The translations under genes and the position numbers were made by a program. Shown one piece after another: positions 54,984-63,885 of a stretch of 64,000 bases of DNA. The notes below the pieces were generated by a model that was not told the origin of the DNA, ran no database searches, and saw only the letters and a list, made by a program, of their open reading frames with translations. The DNA lies in assembly GCF_002723455.1 (NCBI RefSeq), contig NZ_PDUS01000001.1, positions 130,991-194,990 on the forward strand. Reading direction: 5' to 3'. Every line of letters begins with the position of its first letter. Position 1 is the first letter of the stretch. Source of the DNA: Pseudoalteromonas sp. 3D05. Lineage in GTDB: Bacteria > Pseudomonadota > Gammaproteobacteria > Enterobacterales > Alteromonadaceae.

Positions 54984-55443
54984 TTTTCTATCCTTAACTA
55001 ATTAGTAAACCTAACAAACTTTTAGATTAACTCGTCTTAACTTTATTTCTATTGATACATCAAAAATAGCCGAGTTCCTATTTCGGGTCAATTGTTCAAT
55101 TTAATTTCACGAAAAATATAACAAGAGGATATGCTGTTTTTTAGAGGGGGCTTCTAATGGTTGAGTGACGTGTTTTGATGGCAAGGCCCATAGTTAGTTA
55201 AAACTACATAAAAATTACTCTGCAACAAAAGCTTACTATAGCAGCCTTGTAATAAACCGTTTCATGTTTTGGAACAGAAAAACAAAATTTTATGTTTTGG
55301 TCGATAAACTATGCCGATTTATTCAACAGTCATAATTCTGTAATCTAACTAAAGGATAATTTCTATTCAATTTAACTAATACCAATCCGCAATAATACTT
55401 AATTAAGCGAATTGGTATAACGACTAAAAGACGACTGAATTAA
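54984..55443. other. AT-rich intergenic region
   Basis: 460 bp without a credible gene. It carries an imperfect direct repeat (CATGTTTTGG at about 55264 and TATGTTTTGG at about 55292) and, near the right end, the long palindrome listed separately. Divergent promoters of the membrane-protein pair and of the 165-residue protein should lie here. Confidence 0.5.
55379..55418. repeat. 40-bp palindrome (ATACCAATCCGC...GCGAATTGGTAT)
   Basis: Arms of 12 bp match at 11 positions around an AT-rich centre with TTAATTAA. The ATACCAATTCGC theme is familiar from short dispersed palindromes of Alteromonadales genomes. It ends 25 bp before the next start codon. Whether it is a REP-like unit or a transcription signal cannot be decided here. 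Confidence 0.6.
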
Positions 55444-55941
55444 ATGAACACCGCTCATGTGAGATTGAACTTCGCATTACAATCTCTTGAAGATCCATTG
55501 TCGGCTGCAATGGCCCACACATCTGAATTCGATAGCTTGCATTTAGTTGCTAATGATCAGCACGAGATAAACCTTGTCTGCGCTTTACCAGATGACGCCC
55601 ATGAGAATGATATTATTTCAGTTAATGTCACCCATTTGCTTGCAAGAAATGCCCGTTACACAGCAGCGCACACCGTTACTCAACAAGACCTTGAAGCAGG
55701 TGAAGTCAATTTAGTGTTATCTAAAATAGATGTGCCTGAAGGCAGCAATGAGTTTGTGATGCAGTTAATGCTGCATGGTTTACATGCAACATTGAAAGAC
55801 AGTGCCCAGTTTGATGTTGTGATCTCCCCGCACGAAAAAGGCTACGTTGAGCAGCTACCTGCGACAGCTAACATACCTAAAAACCACTCGATTCGCCATT
55901 TTTTTGCTAGTTGTAGCAGTGCGTTATTATCTATTTTTTAG
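55444..55941 (+). CDS. Unidentified 165-residue protein
   Basis: No family was recognised. No signal peptide is visible. The middle part has alternating beta-type stretches (HEINLVCALPDDA, DIISVNVTHLLARN, GEVNLVLSKIDVPEGSNEFV, AQFDVVISPHEKG) that would suit an Ig-like sandwich. The C-terminus SIRHFFASCSSALLSIF is oddly hydrophobic. The leader has no good ribosome-binding site and the palindrome is only 25 bp upstream. Convergent with anmK (16 bp between stops). It could be a fragment of a larger surface protein or a small cytosolic protein. Confidence 0.55.
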   Translation: MNTAHVRLNFALQSLEDPLSAAMAHTSEFDSLHLVANDQHEINLVCALPDDAHENDIISVNVTHLLARNARYTAAHTVTQQDLEAGEVNLVLSKIDVPEGSNEFVMQLMLHGLHATLKDSAQFDVVISPHEKGYVEQLPATANIPKNHSIRHFFASCSSALLSIF

Positions 55942-55957
55942 CACTGGTAAACGAGGA

Positions 55958-57163
55958 CTAATCAGCAAAACTAACTTTGCCCATTGTCACATTGGGAATA
56001 CCTTGTGCTGTATTACCAAAACGCATCTGCCCCCCGCTGAGACATTCATTCGCTAGAATGGCAAATAAAACGGCTTCTTTCGCGTCAGGGTTAATACCCA
56101 GTGCTTGCGTATTTTGAATCGCCGTTAACTGAGGGCATAAAGATAGAATATGTTCCATCAACAATGGGTTGTGAACCCCACCTCCACTGGCATATACACT
56201 CACACTATCTAGAGCTGCACTACTAAGGTTAATTGCATCGGCAATTACCTGCGCTGAAAAGCGTGTTAAAGTGGCCATTACATCGCTGTGTTTCAGCTCT
56301 GTTGTATTAGATAAGGCCTGTGCACGTGCTAAATATTGCATGTTGAAAACTTCAGGGCCGGTTGTTTTTGGAAAAGGCTGTTGAAAAAACAAGTCATCAC
56401 ACAGCGCATTTAATAATGCTTGGTTTATCTGTCCTTGGCGCGCTATTTTACTGTCAACATCGTAGCTCAGTGGCTTAAAATACTGCTGAATATAAGCATC
56501 CATAATGGTATTCCCAGGGCCTATATCTGAGCTAAATACGGCACGTGCATCTGCGGATTTCGGAAGATAGGTTAAATTAGCAATGCCTCCCATATTAAGC
56601 AAAATGCGATTTTCATCACGGCTGGTAAAAAACAAGTAATCACCATAAACAGCAAGCGGAGCACCCTCTCCCCCTGCAGCAATATGTTTTTGACGAAAAT
56701 CCCCCACAGTGGTGATACCTGTAGTGACGGCTATATGATCGCTATCCCCGATTTGTAGCGTGCCATGACCAAAACTGTCTTGCCCATGTTGGCTTTTAGG
56801 GCAGTGATAAATTGTTTGACCATGACTGGCGATCACATCGATAGAATCAGCTGCCACGTCCCACTTTGAAAGGCACTGGTTTACCATAGTGCCATGTAAC
56901 TGACCAATCCATGGGTGCAATAAAGTTATCTGCTCTAGGTCGCATTCACGTTTGGCAAATACCGTTTTAATTTTTTGTTTATAGTCGTCATCATAAGGCA
57001 CTGTATCAAACGCTAACAATGCTATTTTAGTGTTCATACCATGGTTTGAAATTTTGCACAGTGCCACGTCAAGGCCATCCAACGAAGTGCCACTCATTAG
57101 GCCAATAATAAGCTTATGCGATTTATTCGCGCTTTCATAAAGCTTAGCAATGTGTGGGTGCAT
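55958..57163 (-). CDS. anmK: Anhydro-N-acetylmuramic acid kinase
   Basis: Sugar kinase of 401 residues with the ATP-binding GLMSGTSLDGLDVAL (about 22-36), GHGTLQIGDSD, DFRQKHIAAGGEGAPL and C-terminal VYASGGGVHNPLL. It turns 1,6-anhydroMurNAc from peptidoglycan recycling into MurNAc 6-phosphate. Length is slightly above the usual 370 because of a longer N-terminus. The murQ etherase often found beside it is not in this window. Confidence 0.95.
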   Translation of the reverse strand: MHPHIAKLYESANKSHKLIIGLMSGTSLDGLDVALCKISNHGMNTKIALLAFDTVPYDDDYKQKIKTVFAKRECDLEQITLLHPWIGQLHGTMVNQCLSKWDVAADSIDVIASHGQTIYHCPKSQHGQDSFGHGTLQIGDSDHIAVTTGITTVGDFRQKHIAAGGEGAPLAVYGDYLFFTSRDENRILLNMGGIANLTYLPKSADARAVFSSDIGPGNTIMDAYIQQYFKPLSYDVDSKIARQGQINQALLNALCDDLFFQQPFPKTTGPEVFNMQYLARAQALSNTTELKHSDVMATLTRFSAQVIADAINLSSAALDSVSVYASGGGVHNPLLMEHILSLCPQLTAIQNTQALGINPDAKEAVLFAILANECLSGGQMRFGNTAQGIPNVTMGKVSFAD

Positions 57164-57370
57164 GTCGGTTACCTTTTAATAATTGAATAAACTTACCGAA
57201 CGTCATACTAATAGTAAAAATAATTACTGCAATAAATAAAATTGCTTAAAAGGGATACCTATCATTGTTATTTTAGTGTTTTAGCCTAAGCTAGCATTAG
57301 GTCGAGTTTTTTCCACGATACCAAACGTAAAATAGTTTGTAACAATGGCAGTATTCACATGACCCCCTTT

Positions 57371-57397
57371 AAAGCGCACACTGCCCTGTGCGCTTTT
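57371..57397 (-). terminator. Hairpin after the EamA gene
   Basis: AAAGCGCACA/TGTGCGCTTT is a perfect 10-bp stem around CTGCCC, 30 bp after the stop on the minus strand. The T-run is short, but A and T flanks make it bidirectional. Confidence 0.7.
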
Positions 57398-57425
57398 AAT
57401 TATAGTTGCCGATTGCACGCCCTAA

Positions 57426-58337
57426 TTACTTGGTTAGACTACAAGGATGTGTTGTTGTGACTTTTTTATCCTTTATCTTCACCAGCGTTAAGTAAACACC
57501 CACAGCACTTATACCCAGACCTAAAATAGCAGGTACAGTGATTGCTTCGCCAAACATAATCCAAGCCCATAGTGTTGTTACGGGTGGCGTTAAATAAATA
57601 AGACTCGACACCCGCGTTGCAGAACTTTTTGATAAGATCTGCCAATAAAGTCCGTAAGCGCCAAGAGTAGAAAATAGTACGAACCAAGCAACTGCATAAG
57701 CAAAGTTAAGGCTAATTTCGGGTACTATACCGCCATTAAAGTAGGCAAGTGGCATAAACAACACACTGGTGATTAAGCACTGTATAGTAAGCGATGGCAA
57801 TAGTGTCACTTTACTCGGTCTCGCCTTCGCTACAAAGGTTGCAACAACAATGCATACCATACTAAGTAAGGCCAAAGCGTAAGCAAGTAACGGCGAATCA
57901 TTTAACCCACCAACCACAGTGACTGCGACACCAATAAACCCTAAGCATAAACCTACCCACTGTTTAAAAACAACCTTCTCAGACAACACAATACCAGCGA
58001 GAGCAGCGGTGACTATAGGCTGTAAAGAGGCAATTAACGCTGCGGTTCCTGGAGAAACGCCCATATCAATTGCTGCGATGATTGTTGCTAGATAACCAAA
58101 CATAGCAAAGCCACCAATTACACATTGCTGTATTAAATCCCGTGTAGTTAGTTTTGCTAAAACCTTTAGTGTAAAGGGGAGCAAAATGACGGAGGTGATT
58201 AAAAACCGCCAAAACAAAACGGTAAAAATGGAACCAGTATTAGACGCCAACGTCCCTCCGATAAAGCCAGAACTCCATGCGGCGACTAAGCCTATTTCTA
58301 ATACCGGTATTGATTTCAACTTATTAAACACATTCAC
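57426..58337 (-). CDS. EamA/DMT-family transporter
   Basis: Membrane protein of 303 residues with ten hydrophobic segments in two EamA halves (SSGFIGGTLASN at the start, then VSPGTAALIASLQPIVTAAL, and ATRVSSLIYLTPPVTTLWAW). Such DMT proteins export amino acids, metabolites or drugs. The start is GTG: at 58337 or, with GGGG five bases upstream, at 58331. It is divergent from a TetR regulator and an exceptional palindrome fills the space, so it is almost surely induced by a TetR ligand. Confidence 0.9.
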   Translation of the reverse strand: MNVFNKLKSIPVLEIGLVAAWSSGFIGGTLASNTGSIFTVLFWRFLITSVILLPFTLKVLAKLTTRDLIQQCVIGGFAMFGYLATIIAAIDMGVSPGTAALIASLQPIVTAALAGIVLSEKVVFKQWVGLCLGFIGVAVTVVGGLNDSPLLAYALALLSMVCIVVATFVAKARPSKVTLLPSLTIQCLITSVLFMPLAYFNGGIVPEISLNFAYAVAWFVLFSTLGAYGLYWQILSKSSATRVSSLIYLTPPVTTLWAWIMFGEAITVPAILGLGISAVGVYLTLVKIKDKKVTTTHPCSLTK

Positions 58338-58344
58338 CCCAAAA

Positions 58345-58388
58345 GTAAAACGATCACTCTACTTGCAATGGTAGAGTGATCGTTTTAC
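58345..58388. promoter_or_regulatory. Perfect 18-bp inverted repeat, TetR operator
   Basis: GTAAAACGATCACTCTAC and GTAGAGTGATCGTTTTAC are exact reverse complements around TTGCAATG. The right arm ends one base before the tetR ATG and the left arm begins eight bases from the eamA GTG. The site thus covers both promoters and the ribosome-binding region of tetR. Confidence 0.8.
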
Positions 58389-58389
58389 C

Positions 58390-58911
58390 ATGTCAACTAT
58401 GAACAAGACTCAAGAAAAGATAGCCAGCGCTTTAGAAACTGCTTTCGCCCAACATGGCTTTGCAGAACAAGGTGTTGATGCGTTAAAAGAAGCCACAGGG
58501 GTAAGCTTAAGAACCCTGTATAAATACTGTCCCTCAAAAGAAGCGATGATAGTCACTGCACTTGAGTACCGTCACACTCGGTATTTAAGCACTATTTTCA
58601 ACTCATTAAATGACAGTGATATCCCAATAGCTGAGCACGTATTTAGTCAAATAGAATTCTGGATGAACAAATACGCCCCAAGCGGCTGCCTATTCCACAA
58701 TGCAGTAGCAGCCTACCCAAACAGTGAAGCTTTATCAGAGCTATTAACTCGCCATAAATTTGAAGTGGCCAATAGGTTAGCGAATGCTCTAGATCTTAAA
58801 GGTTATGAAGATGAGCTATTACTAATACATGAAGGGTTGATGCAAAGCTGGCCTTTACTTGGGAAAAAATCACTCATAATTGCACAGAAATTGGTAAGTG
58901 AGTGCCGATAA
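58390..58911 (+). CDS. TetR-family repressor
   Basis: Regulator of 173 residues. The N-terminal HTH (IASALETAFAQHGFAEQGVD then ALKEATGVSLRTLYKYCPSKEAMI) is that of TetR proteins; a C-terminal helical ligand pocket follows with FHNAVAAYPNSEAL as in the YcfQ/AcnR-like groups. It should bind the long palindrome between itself and the EamA gene. The start lies at the edge of this palindrome without a ribosome-binding site, so translation may be leaderless or begin at the ATG at 58399. The inducer may be the compound exported by EamA. Confidence 0.9.
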   Translation: MSTMNKTQEKIASALETAFAQHGFAEQGVDALKEATGVSLRTLYKYCPSKEAMIVTALEYRHTRYLSTIFNSLNDSDIPIAEHVFSQIEFWMNKYAPSGCLFHNAVAAYPNSEALSELLTRHKFEVANRLANALDLKGYEDELLLIHEGLMQSWPLLGKKSLIIAQKLVSECR

Positions 58912-59109
58912 AGGCGAGATCTTTCGGTAGAACTGTGTGCGTGGGAATTTTCGCTATACCCACGACTCGTTTTGATTATAAGTATATTGGCGGCCTATCA
59001 CCTATGCAGATCTAAAGCCTGTTTACAGCCAGACTTCGCTCGTGTTTAGCACTGTTCTGGGTGTTACCAACATAAAAGCACCTAAATTAATGATGATTTT
59101 TTAACTTTT

Positions 59110-59529
59110 CTACTCGATATCATTACTACTGTAAACGCTTAAGATTGGATAGTCAGCCTCACCAAACGACACCGTAAATGAACGTCTTTCACCTCGGTCT
59201 AATTTAACTCCTTCAGTCATAGATACAGGAGCTTTGCGTTGGCCATCAGCAAACAGTGCCATAAGGTGTGAACCTTCGAGTATTCGAGATCCAGAAGCGT
59301 CATTACGTACCGTAACAACCGCTACGCGATGACCTTGCTCACTACTCATTAGCACGGTGTTGAGCAGCGTAAAATCACTGTTTTTTGGTCTAGTATGCGC
59401 ATCATTCTCGAATGCGAATTGCACGCCTTGCAGTGCAACTTGGTCAACAGATAACACCTGATTATTTGCATTAACACTGAACCCTGCAAACAGCAAAGCA
59501 ACACAAGGGAGTAATAAGTTTTTATTCAT
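59110..59529 (-). CDS. Exported protein of unknown function
   Basis: Protein of 139 residues when started at 59529, where AAGGA lies five bases before the ATG. Signal peptide: LLLPCVALLFAGFSVNA. The mature part is a beta-rich single domain (VALQGVQFAFENDAHTR, AVVTVRNDASGSRILEGSHL, RRSFTVSFGEADYPILSVY), which may be an Ig-like or chaperone-type sandwich. No family named. It stands alone between tetR and an unknown gene. Confidence 0.65.
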   Translation of the reverse strand: MNKNLLLPCVALLFAGFSVNANNQVLSVDQVALQGVQFAFENDAHTRPKNSDFTLLNTVLMSSEQGHRVAVVTVRNDASGSRILEGSHLMALFADGQRKAPVSMTEGVKLDRGERRSFTVSFGEADYPILSVYSSNDIE

Positions 59530-59715
59530 GCTATTCCTTATAAATAAGTAACTCAAATATCAATTACTGTGAATTATCTAATTCAATAAATCTTAAGTTT
59601 ATAACTACACACTGTGATTATCTGCTCATCTGCATACGGTTATATCAATCATATTGCGCTCTACGCTTCTAGGTCAATTTTCATTAATATAACCTCCTGC
59701 CCCCTAAGTAAGCAT

Positions 59716-60297
59716 TTACATCTCTTCAAAGTAGAGGTTTATATGGGCTTTGTTAGCCAGCTCAATCACTTGTGTGTGTTCATCTTCATGGCAAAGAAAC
59801 AAAATTAACGCATCTGAACCATCATTTATTGCAAGCATTTTAAGTTTCACTGATTGCAAGCAATCAAACAGCGTAGGGGAATGCTCAACACACTCTCTAC
59901 CAACTAAAGCACCAAAACCATAATTTGTTTCCCTGTAAAAAGCCTCAAGATCTTTAAACAAACCTGACGTTTCAAAACCAATGGGCGTGAGCTTTTGTAG
60001 TAGTGACAAAACAAGCAAAGGCTCAGAGCGATTATCGACACAAACAACGGCATTTGCACTACTCAGCGCTCTCACTAATGCATCAACAGGGGTTATATCA
60101 TCTACAGATTCAATAAAACAATTGTCTTTCTCAAACTCACTAATATCGTCGAAATACGCATCAGGCGAAAAACAATATAAATTAAGCGACTTAACTACCG
60201 CGTCATTGTTGTTTGATAGTTTTTTCCCTAAAACGACGAGGGGTTCGGCTTTTTTACCCAAACACAGCTTAAGCAAAAGCGTATTTATCAAATCCAT
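59716..60297 (-). CDS. Unidentified cytoplasmic protein of 193 residues
   Basis: No signal peptide and no family that I can name with confidence. The N-terminus is leucine-rich (DLINTLLLKLCLGKKAEPLV). A middle Rossmann-like run (NAVVCVDNRSEPLLVLSLLQ) and a C-terminal alternating part (LKMLAINDGSDALILFLCHED) suggest an alpha/beta fold. It resembles small bacterial proteins of the DUF6630 kind only in size and leucine-rich start. It is on the same strand as the genes on both sides. Confidence 0.5.
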   Translation of the reverse strand: MDLINTLLLKLCLGKKAEPLVVLGKKLSNNNDAVVKSLNLYCFSPDAYFDDISEFEKDNCFIESVDDITPVDALVRALSSANAVVCVDNRSEPLLVLSLLQKLTPIGFETSGLFKDLEAFYRETNYGFGALVGRECVEHSPTLFDCLQSVKLKMLAINDGSDALILFLCHEDEHTQVIELANKAHINLYFEEM

Positions 60298-60402
60298 GTG
60301 CTTACTCTATACCCAATAAAATAGTGACATGTTCTATCGTGCATTATTAGGTACATTAAAACAATAGTTACTTTTATGGACTACCAGCGTTTGTACTTTA
60401 AA

Positions 60403-60702
60403 CTATTGGTTAATTAAATTAATCCACTCAATTGGATTCGAGACAATGAATTGATATTTATTGCCATCTTTTAATACGATTTCAATTGCATCATGTGTAT
60501 AAGGCAAAATACCCGCAACTTTACCAGTGCACTTACTCACTTTTACAATTTCACGCCGTGCAAACGTATAAGGCCCTAACCCAAATTGTGCATTCAACGG
60601 CGCAAAATGAATATCGGTGTTGGTTAGCCAAAATTTGCCGTCGGCTTTGATTGCCCCCTGTTGAATCGTGGCGATGGTCGATTTGATTGTTATTGCATGC
60701 AT
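60403..60702 (-). CDS. GRAM/PH-like domain protein
   Basis: Protein of 99 residues. Seven beta strands and a C-terminal helix can be read (GKFWLTNTDIHFAPLN, ARREIVKVSKC, HDAIEIVLKDGNKYQFIVSN, then EWINLINQ). This is the order of a GRAM/bacterial PH domain, which usually binds lipids or proteins at the membrane. AAGGA precedes the ATG. About 100 bp on either side hold nothing else. Function not known. Confidence 0.65.
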   Translation of the reverse strand: MHAITIKSTIATIQQGAIKADGKFWLTNTDIHFAPLNAQFGLGPYTFARREIVKVSKCTGKVAGILPYTHDAIEIVLKDGNKYQFIVSNPIEWINLINQ

Positions 60703-60755
60703 AATAGTATTCCTTTATGTAGTGATGCTTTTAAGTCATTACCAAGTGACAACAT

Positions 60756-61925
60756 TTAAGCTGACTGTATTACCTTTCTCTTGGTTTGCCTACCGTTAAG
60801 TAGTGCGCCCAACCACGTATTTTTAACTAATAATAAATAACTTATTTGACCTATAAATAATGTAACCACCACGCTAACTATAAACTTTACTAAAACTGGC
60901 CAATTAGTATTAATCAATGGCATCTGAATATAAATCAGCACTGGCACATGTATTAAATAAATCCAATATGATGCATTTGAGATGCTGCGACTGAGCTTAC
61001 TTTGGTGATTTAAAAAACGATGCCCAAGTAAAAACGTTATGGCGGTTAACAAAATAACACTCAGTCCTTGTGATAAAACATGCAATACATGTAGCTCTCC
61101 CGCTGCGGCAAAATACCCCGTAGTTGCGGCGGCAATCACGTCATCTAAGCTTGGCGCGGCTGGTAATAAAGAAAAATAACCAGTCAGTGATAGTGCAACA
61201 CCCAAAATAAGAGGCCATAAGTACTTATGATATGACCAAATGAGCTGCTGTTTTTTATTAAGCCCCACTCCCAACCAATAAAAACTGCCGTAAAAACCAT
61301 ACGACCATAACTGTGGCGTGAGTTTATCAGGAGCAGGAAATGGAATAGATTGCCCCATTAATGAAAACGTTAACACGATGGGAAGTACAACCCACATAAA
61401 TAAAGGGTGAGCGCTAAGCGCATCGAATTTATTGCCTAATAAGTTAGTTGTTTTCAACAACCAGTGAATTAAGCAAAACTGGAATAAGTTCCACAAAAAC
61501 CATAAGTGCATAGTGCTAACAACAGGCTCTTTAATAACTTTAAACACAGCAAAAATCGGCGGTATTGGATTAGCTATACCGGCTCCAAAACTCAAGGCAT
61601 GGTAGTAAACAGCAAAGCTTAACGGTAAAAATACAATAAAAGGCAGTAGAATATGTTTACTGCGATGATGTAAAAAGCGCGCGTTGCTCGATTTATCTAT
61701 TAAAAGTGCACTGCAAAACCCTGCAATAATAAAAAATAACGGCATCCGAAATAAGTGCAGCGTATGCGTAATATAATCAAATAGACCATGTGTGCTTGGG
61801 TCTGCCGTAAACCAAATATTGCGAAAGAACGGACTGTAGGCTAAAGCGGCATGAAATACGATGCCGAGCAATAGCGCGAGGCTGCGTAAATTATCAATGT
61901 AGTGTAATCGACTGTCTTTATTCAT
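60756..61925 (-). CDS. Acyltransferase family 3 membrane protein (OpgC-like)
   Basis: Protein of 389 residues with about ten hydrophobic segments. RLHYIDNLRSLALLLGIVFHAAL at the N-terminus contains the conserved histidine of acyltransferase 3 proteins; FFIIAGFCSALLI and HLWFLWNLFQFCLIHW follow as in OpgC/MdoC, which adds succinyl groups to periplasmic glucans. OafA-like O-acetylation of polysaccharides is the alternative. I set the start at the ATG 61925; a TTG at 61937 is in frame. No glucan synthesis genes are in the window. Confidence 0.82.
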   Translation of the reverse strand: MNKDSRLHYIDNLRSLALLLGIVFHAALAYSPFFRNIWFTADPSTHGLFDYITHTLHLFRMPLFFIIAGFCSALLIDKSSNARFLHHRSKHILLPFIVFLPLSFAVYYHALSFGAGIANPIPPIFAVFKVIKEPVVSTMHLWFLWNLFQFCLIHWLLKTTNLLGNKFDALSAHPLFMWVVLPIVLTFSLMGQSIPFPAPDKLTPQLWSYGFYGSFYWLGVGLNKKQQLIWSYHKYLWPLILGVALSLTGYFSLLPAAPSLDDVIAAATTGYFAAAGELHVLHVLSQGLSVILLTAITFLLGHRFLNHQSKLSRSISNASYWIYLIHVPVLIYIQMPLINTNWPVLVKFIVSVVVTLFIGQISYLLLVKNTWLGALLNGRQTKRKVIQSA

Positions 61926-62063
61926 TAATGTGCCCAACTAACTTTTATTAATCAAGCATAAATGAATGAGGTTTCATGGCACTAGTCACAAAGCTCATAG
62001 ACCGAGCTATGACAGATGTCACTGTTTTTACAACGCGAGTTCTGCAATAATTGCTAAAAAAAT

Positions 62064-63221
62064 ATGGCCACAGTAATGGAATCAACTATACGACATACAA
62101 CCGATTGGCATTTCTCAACATTGGCATCGTGGCTTGGGGTGACATCGGCGTGTGCCTATTATGCCAACTCAGAATTAGCACTATATTTGCAAATCATAGT
62201 AAGTGGTTCCATTTTAGCTATTTTGCTGTATGTGTTAAAACAACCCAACAAATTTGTTCACGGCGTAGCGCTTGGCTATTTCCTGCTTGTTTTGGCAATG
62301 ATACAACTGAGTTCAACATCCTTAGTTTTTATCCACCTAGTGATGTTTACCGCGGTTTTTAGTCCTCATTTTTCGCTTCCTAAGATACTGGCTTGTGTTG
62401 TGGCCGCCATGCTGGTGTATGGTTTAACGCATTATGCGCGCTGGGAAAATGGCATTCCTTGGATCACGTTTACAATTTGGTTTTTCTTTTGCTTGATGAA
62501 TTGGTTTGTCAGTCGCCGGATTGTCGAAAGTTTAAATACACATTACCAATCCCGCCAAAACTACAAAGAGTTAAAAGCCACCCAACACATGATGGGGGCG
62601 ATGCATGCAGCGCAAGAGCGACAAAATATATCACGCGAGCTCCATGATTCACTCGGCCATAAGCTTACCGCGCTCAGCATTAATTTAGATTTTGCTAAAA
62701 GAGCTGCAAATGAAGCCACCGTTGAAACCCTCTCTCTTTGCCACCAACTTAGCCAAGAAGTATTGGCAGAGGTGCGCGAAATCGTTTCCACTCAGCGCAA
62801 TGACAAAACGATACTTAAGCAAGCTCTTGAGGCCATTTGCGAACTAACACCTAATTTACACTGTGATCTCCAACTAAGTAAGGAGACAGAGCAGCTCCCG
62901 CAAGACTTTGCCCTGTGTGTATTGCGGTTTACCCAAGAGATGATCAGCAACACCCTTAAACATACCCAAGCAAACCATTTTACTTTGCAGGTGAATGTCA
63001 CCCACGTGAACCAACAGCCGCTGTTAATTGCAAAAGCGTATCACAATCAACCAGAGACCCATTTACCAAAACAAGGGAACGGATTAGCAGGATTAAATGA
63101 GCGAATGGCACAATTTGGCGGTGAATTTTCACAACATCTTGAGCAAGAAACATTGATCAATACCATGACCCTACCACTAAATTTAGAAGAAAAAAGCCAT
63201 GATAAAGTGCCTACTAGTTGA
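62064..63221 (+). CDS. NarL-type sensor histidine kinase
   Basis: Membrane kinase of 385 residues. About five or six membrane segments fill 15-150, with no large periplasmic part. A HisKA_3 domain follows with the phosphorylated histidine His194 in ISRELHDSLGHKLTAL, and a HATPase domain has N- and G-boxes (ISNTLKHTQ and GNGLAGLNERM). DesK-type kinases of this shape sense membrane state. The gene overlaps the response-regulator gene by 23 bp. The ATG at 62064 has a weak leader; the next ATG at 62076 is also possible. Confidence 0.9.
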   Translation: MATVMESTIRHTTDWHFSTLASWLGVTSACAYYANSELALYLQIIVSGSILAILLYVLKQPNKFVHGVALGYFLLVLAMIQLSSTSLVFIHLVMFTAVFSPHFSLPKILACVVAAMLVYGLTHYARWENGIPWITFTIWFFFCLMNWFVSRRIVESLNTHYQSRQNYKELKATQHMMGAMHAAQERQNISRELHDSLGHKLTALSINLDFAKRAANEATVETLSLCHQLSQEVLAEVREIVSTQRNDKTILKQALEAICELTPNLHCDLQLSKETEQLPQDFALCVLRFTQEMISNTLKHTQANHFTLQVNVTHVNQQPLLIAKAYHNQPETHLPKQGNGLAGLNERMAQFGGEFSQHLEQETLINTMTLPLNLEEKSHDKVPTS

Positions 63222-63813
63222 AGATCAGACCTTAGTTCGTTTAGGCCTCGCTAATTTACTCAACCTCGATAGCGCCATTAATATCGAAGCCCAAGCTGAA
63301 GATGGCTTACAAGCGCTTGCACTATTAGCTGAGCATAGTTTTGACATTGCTTTACTCGATATGAGAATGCCGAATTTAGATGGGCTCGGCGTGCTGCAAA
63401 AAATGCGTGAAAAGGGTGATAAAACCCCTGTGCTGATCATCACCACATTTGAAGATTGTGATGTATTAGTCAAAGCCCTTAATCTAGGTGCTCGTGGCTA
63501 TGTGCTTAAAGACATTGAACTTGAAGAACTCATTAGCGCTATCAAGCAGGTCGTTGCAGGTGAGCGAGTATTGCAAAGTGCGGTGACTGATTTTTTACTC
63601 AAAAAGCAACTAAGCCCTCAGTTCTGCTTAACAGGCAAAGAACAAACCGTATTGCAGTGTTTGTCTTTAGGCATGTCGAACAAAGTGATTGCCAAAAAGT
63701 TAGATAACTCTGAGGGGACTATTCGTAATCATGTGTCACAAATCCTTGCTAAATTAGAGGTAAAAGACCGCACTCAGGCCGTTATAAAAGCTATTAATCA
63801 AAACCTAATTTAA
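63199..63813 (+). CDS. NarL/LuxR-type response regulator
   Basis: Protein of 204 residues. A receiver domain with acidic pair Glu8-Asp9, phospho-acceptor Asp54 in LLDMRMPNLDG, Thr in IITTFED and Lys in VLKDIE is followed by a LuxR HTH (LTGKEQTVLQCLSLGMSNKV then IRNHVSQILAKLEV). It is the partner of the overlapping kinase. In DesR- and LiaR-like systems the target is often an adjacent transporter or desaturase; the partial gene on the opposite strand at the end of the window might be that. Confidence 0.94.
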   Translation: MIKCLLVEDQTLVRLGLANLLNLDSAINIEAQAEDGLQALALLAEHSFDIALLDMRMPNLDGLGVLQKMREKGDKTPVLIITTFEDCDVLVKALNLGARGYVLKDIELEELISAIKQVVAGERVLQSAVTDFLLKKQLSPQFCLTGKEQTVLQCLSLGMSNKVIAKKLDNSEGTIRNHVSQILAKLEVKDRTQAVIKAINQNLI

Positions 63814-63885
63814 CACGCGAACAACACCAAATTACTATTTTTGATTAGGGTATATTGATGAACACAAAACGCTTTTTAAGTGTCA

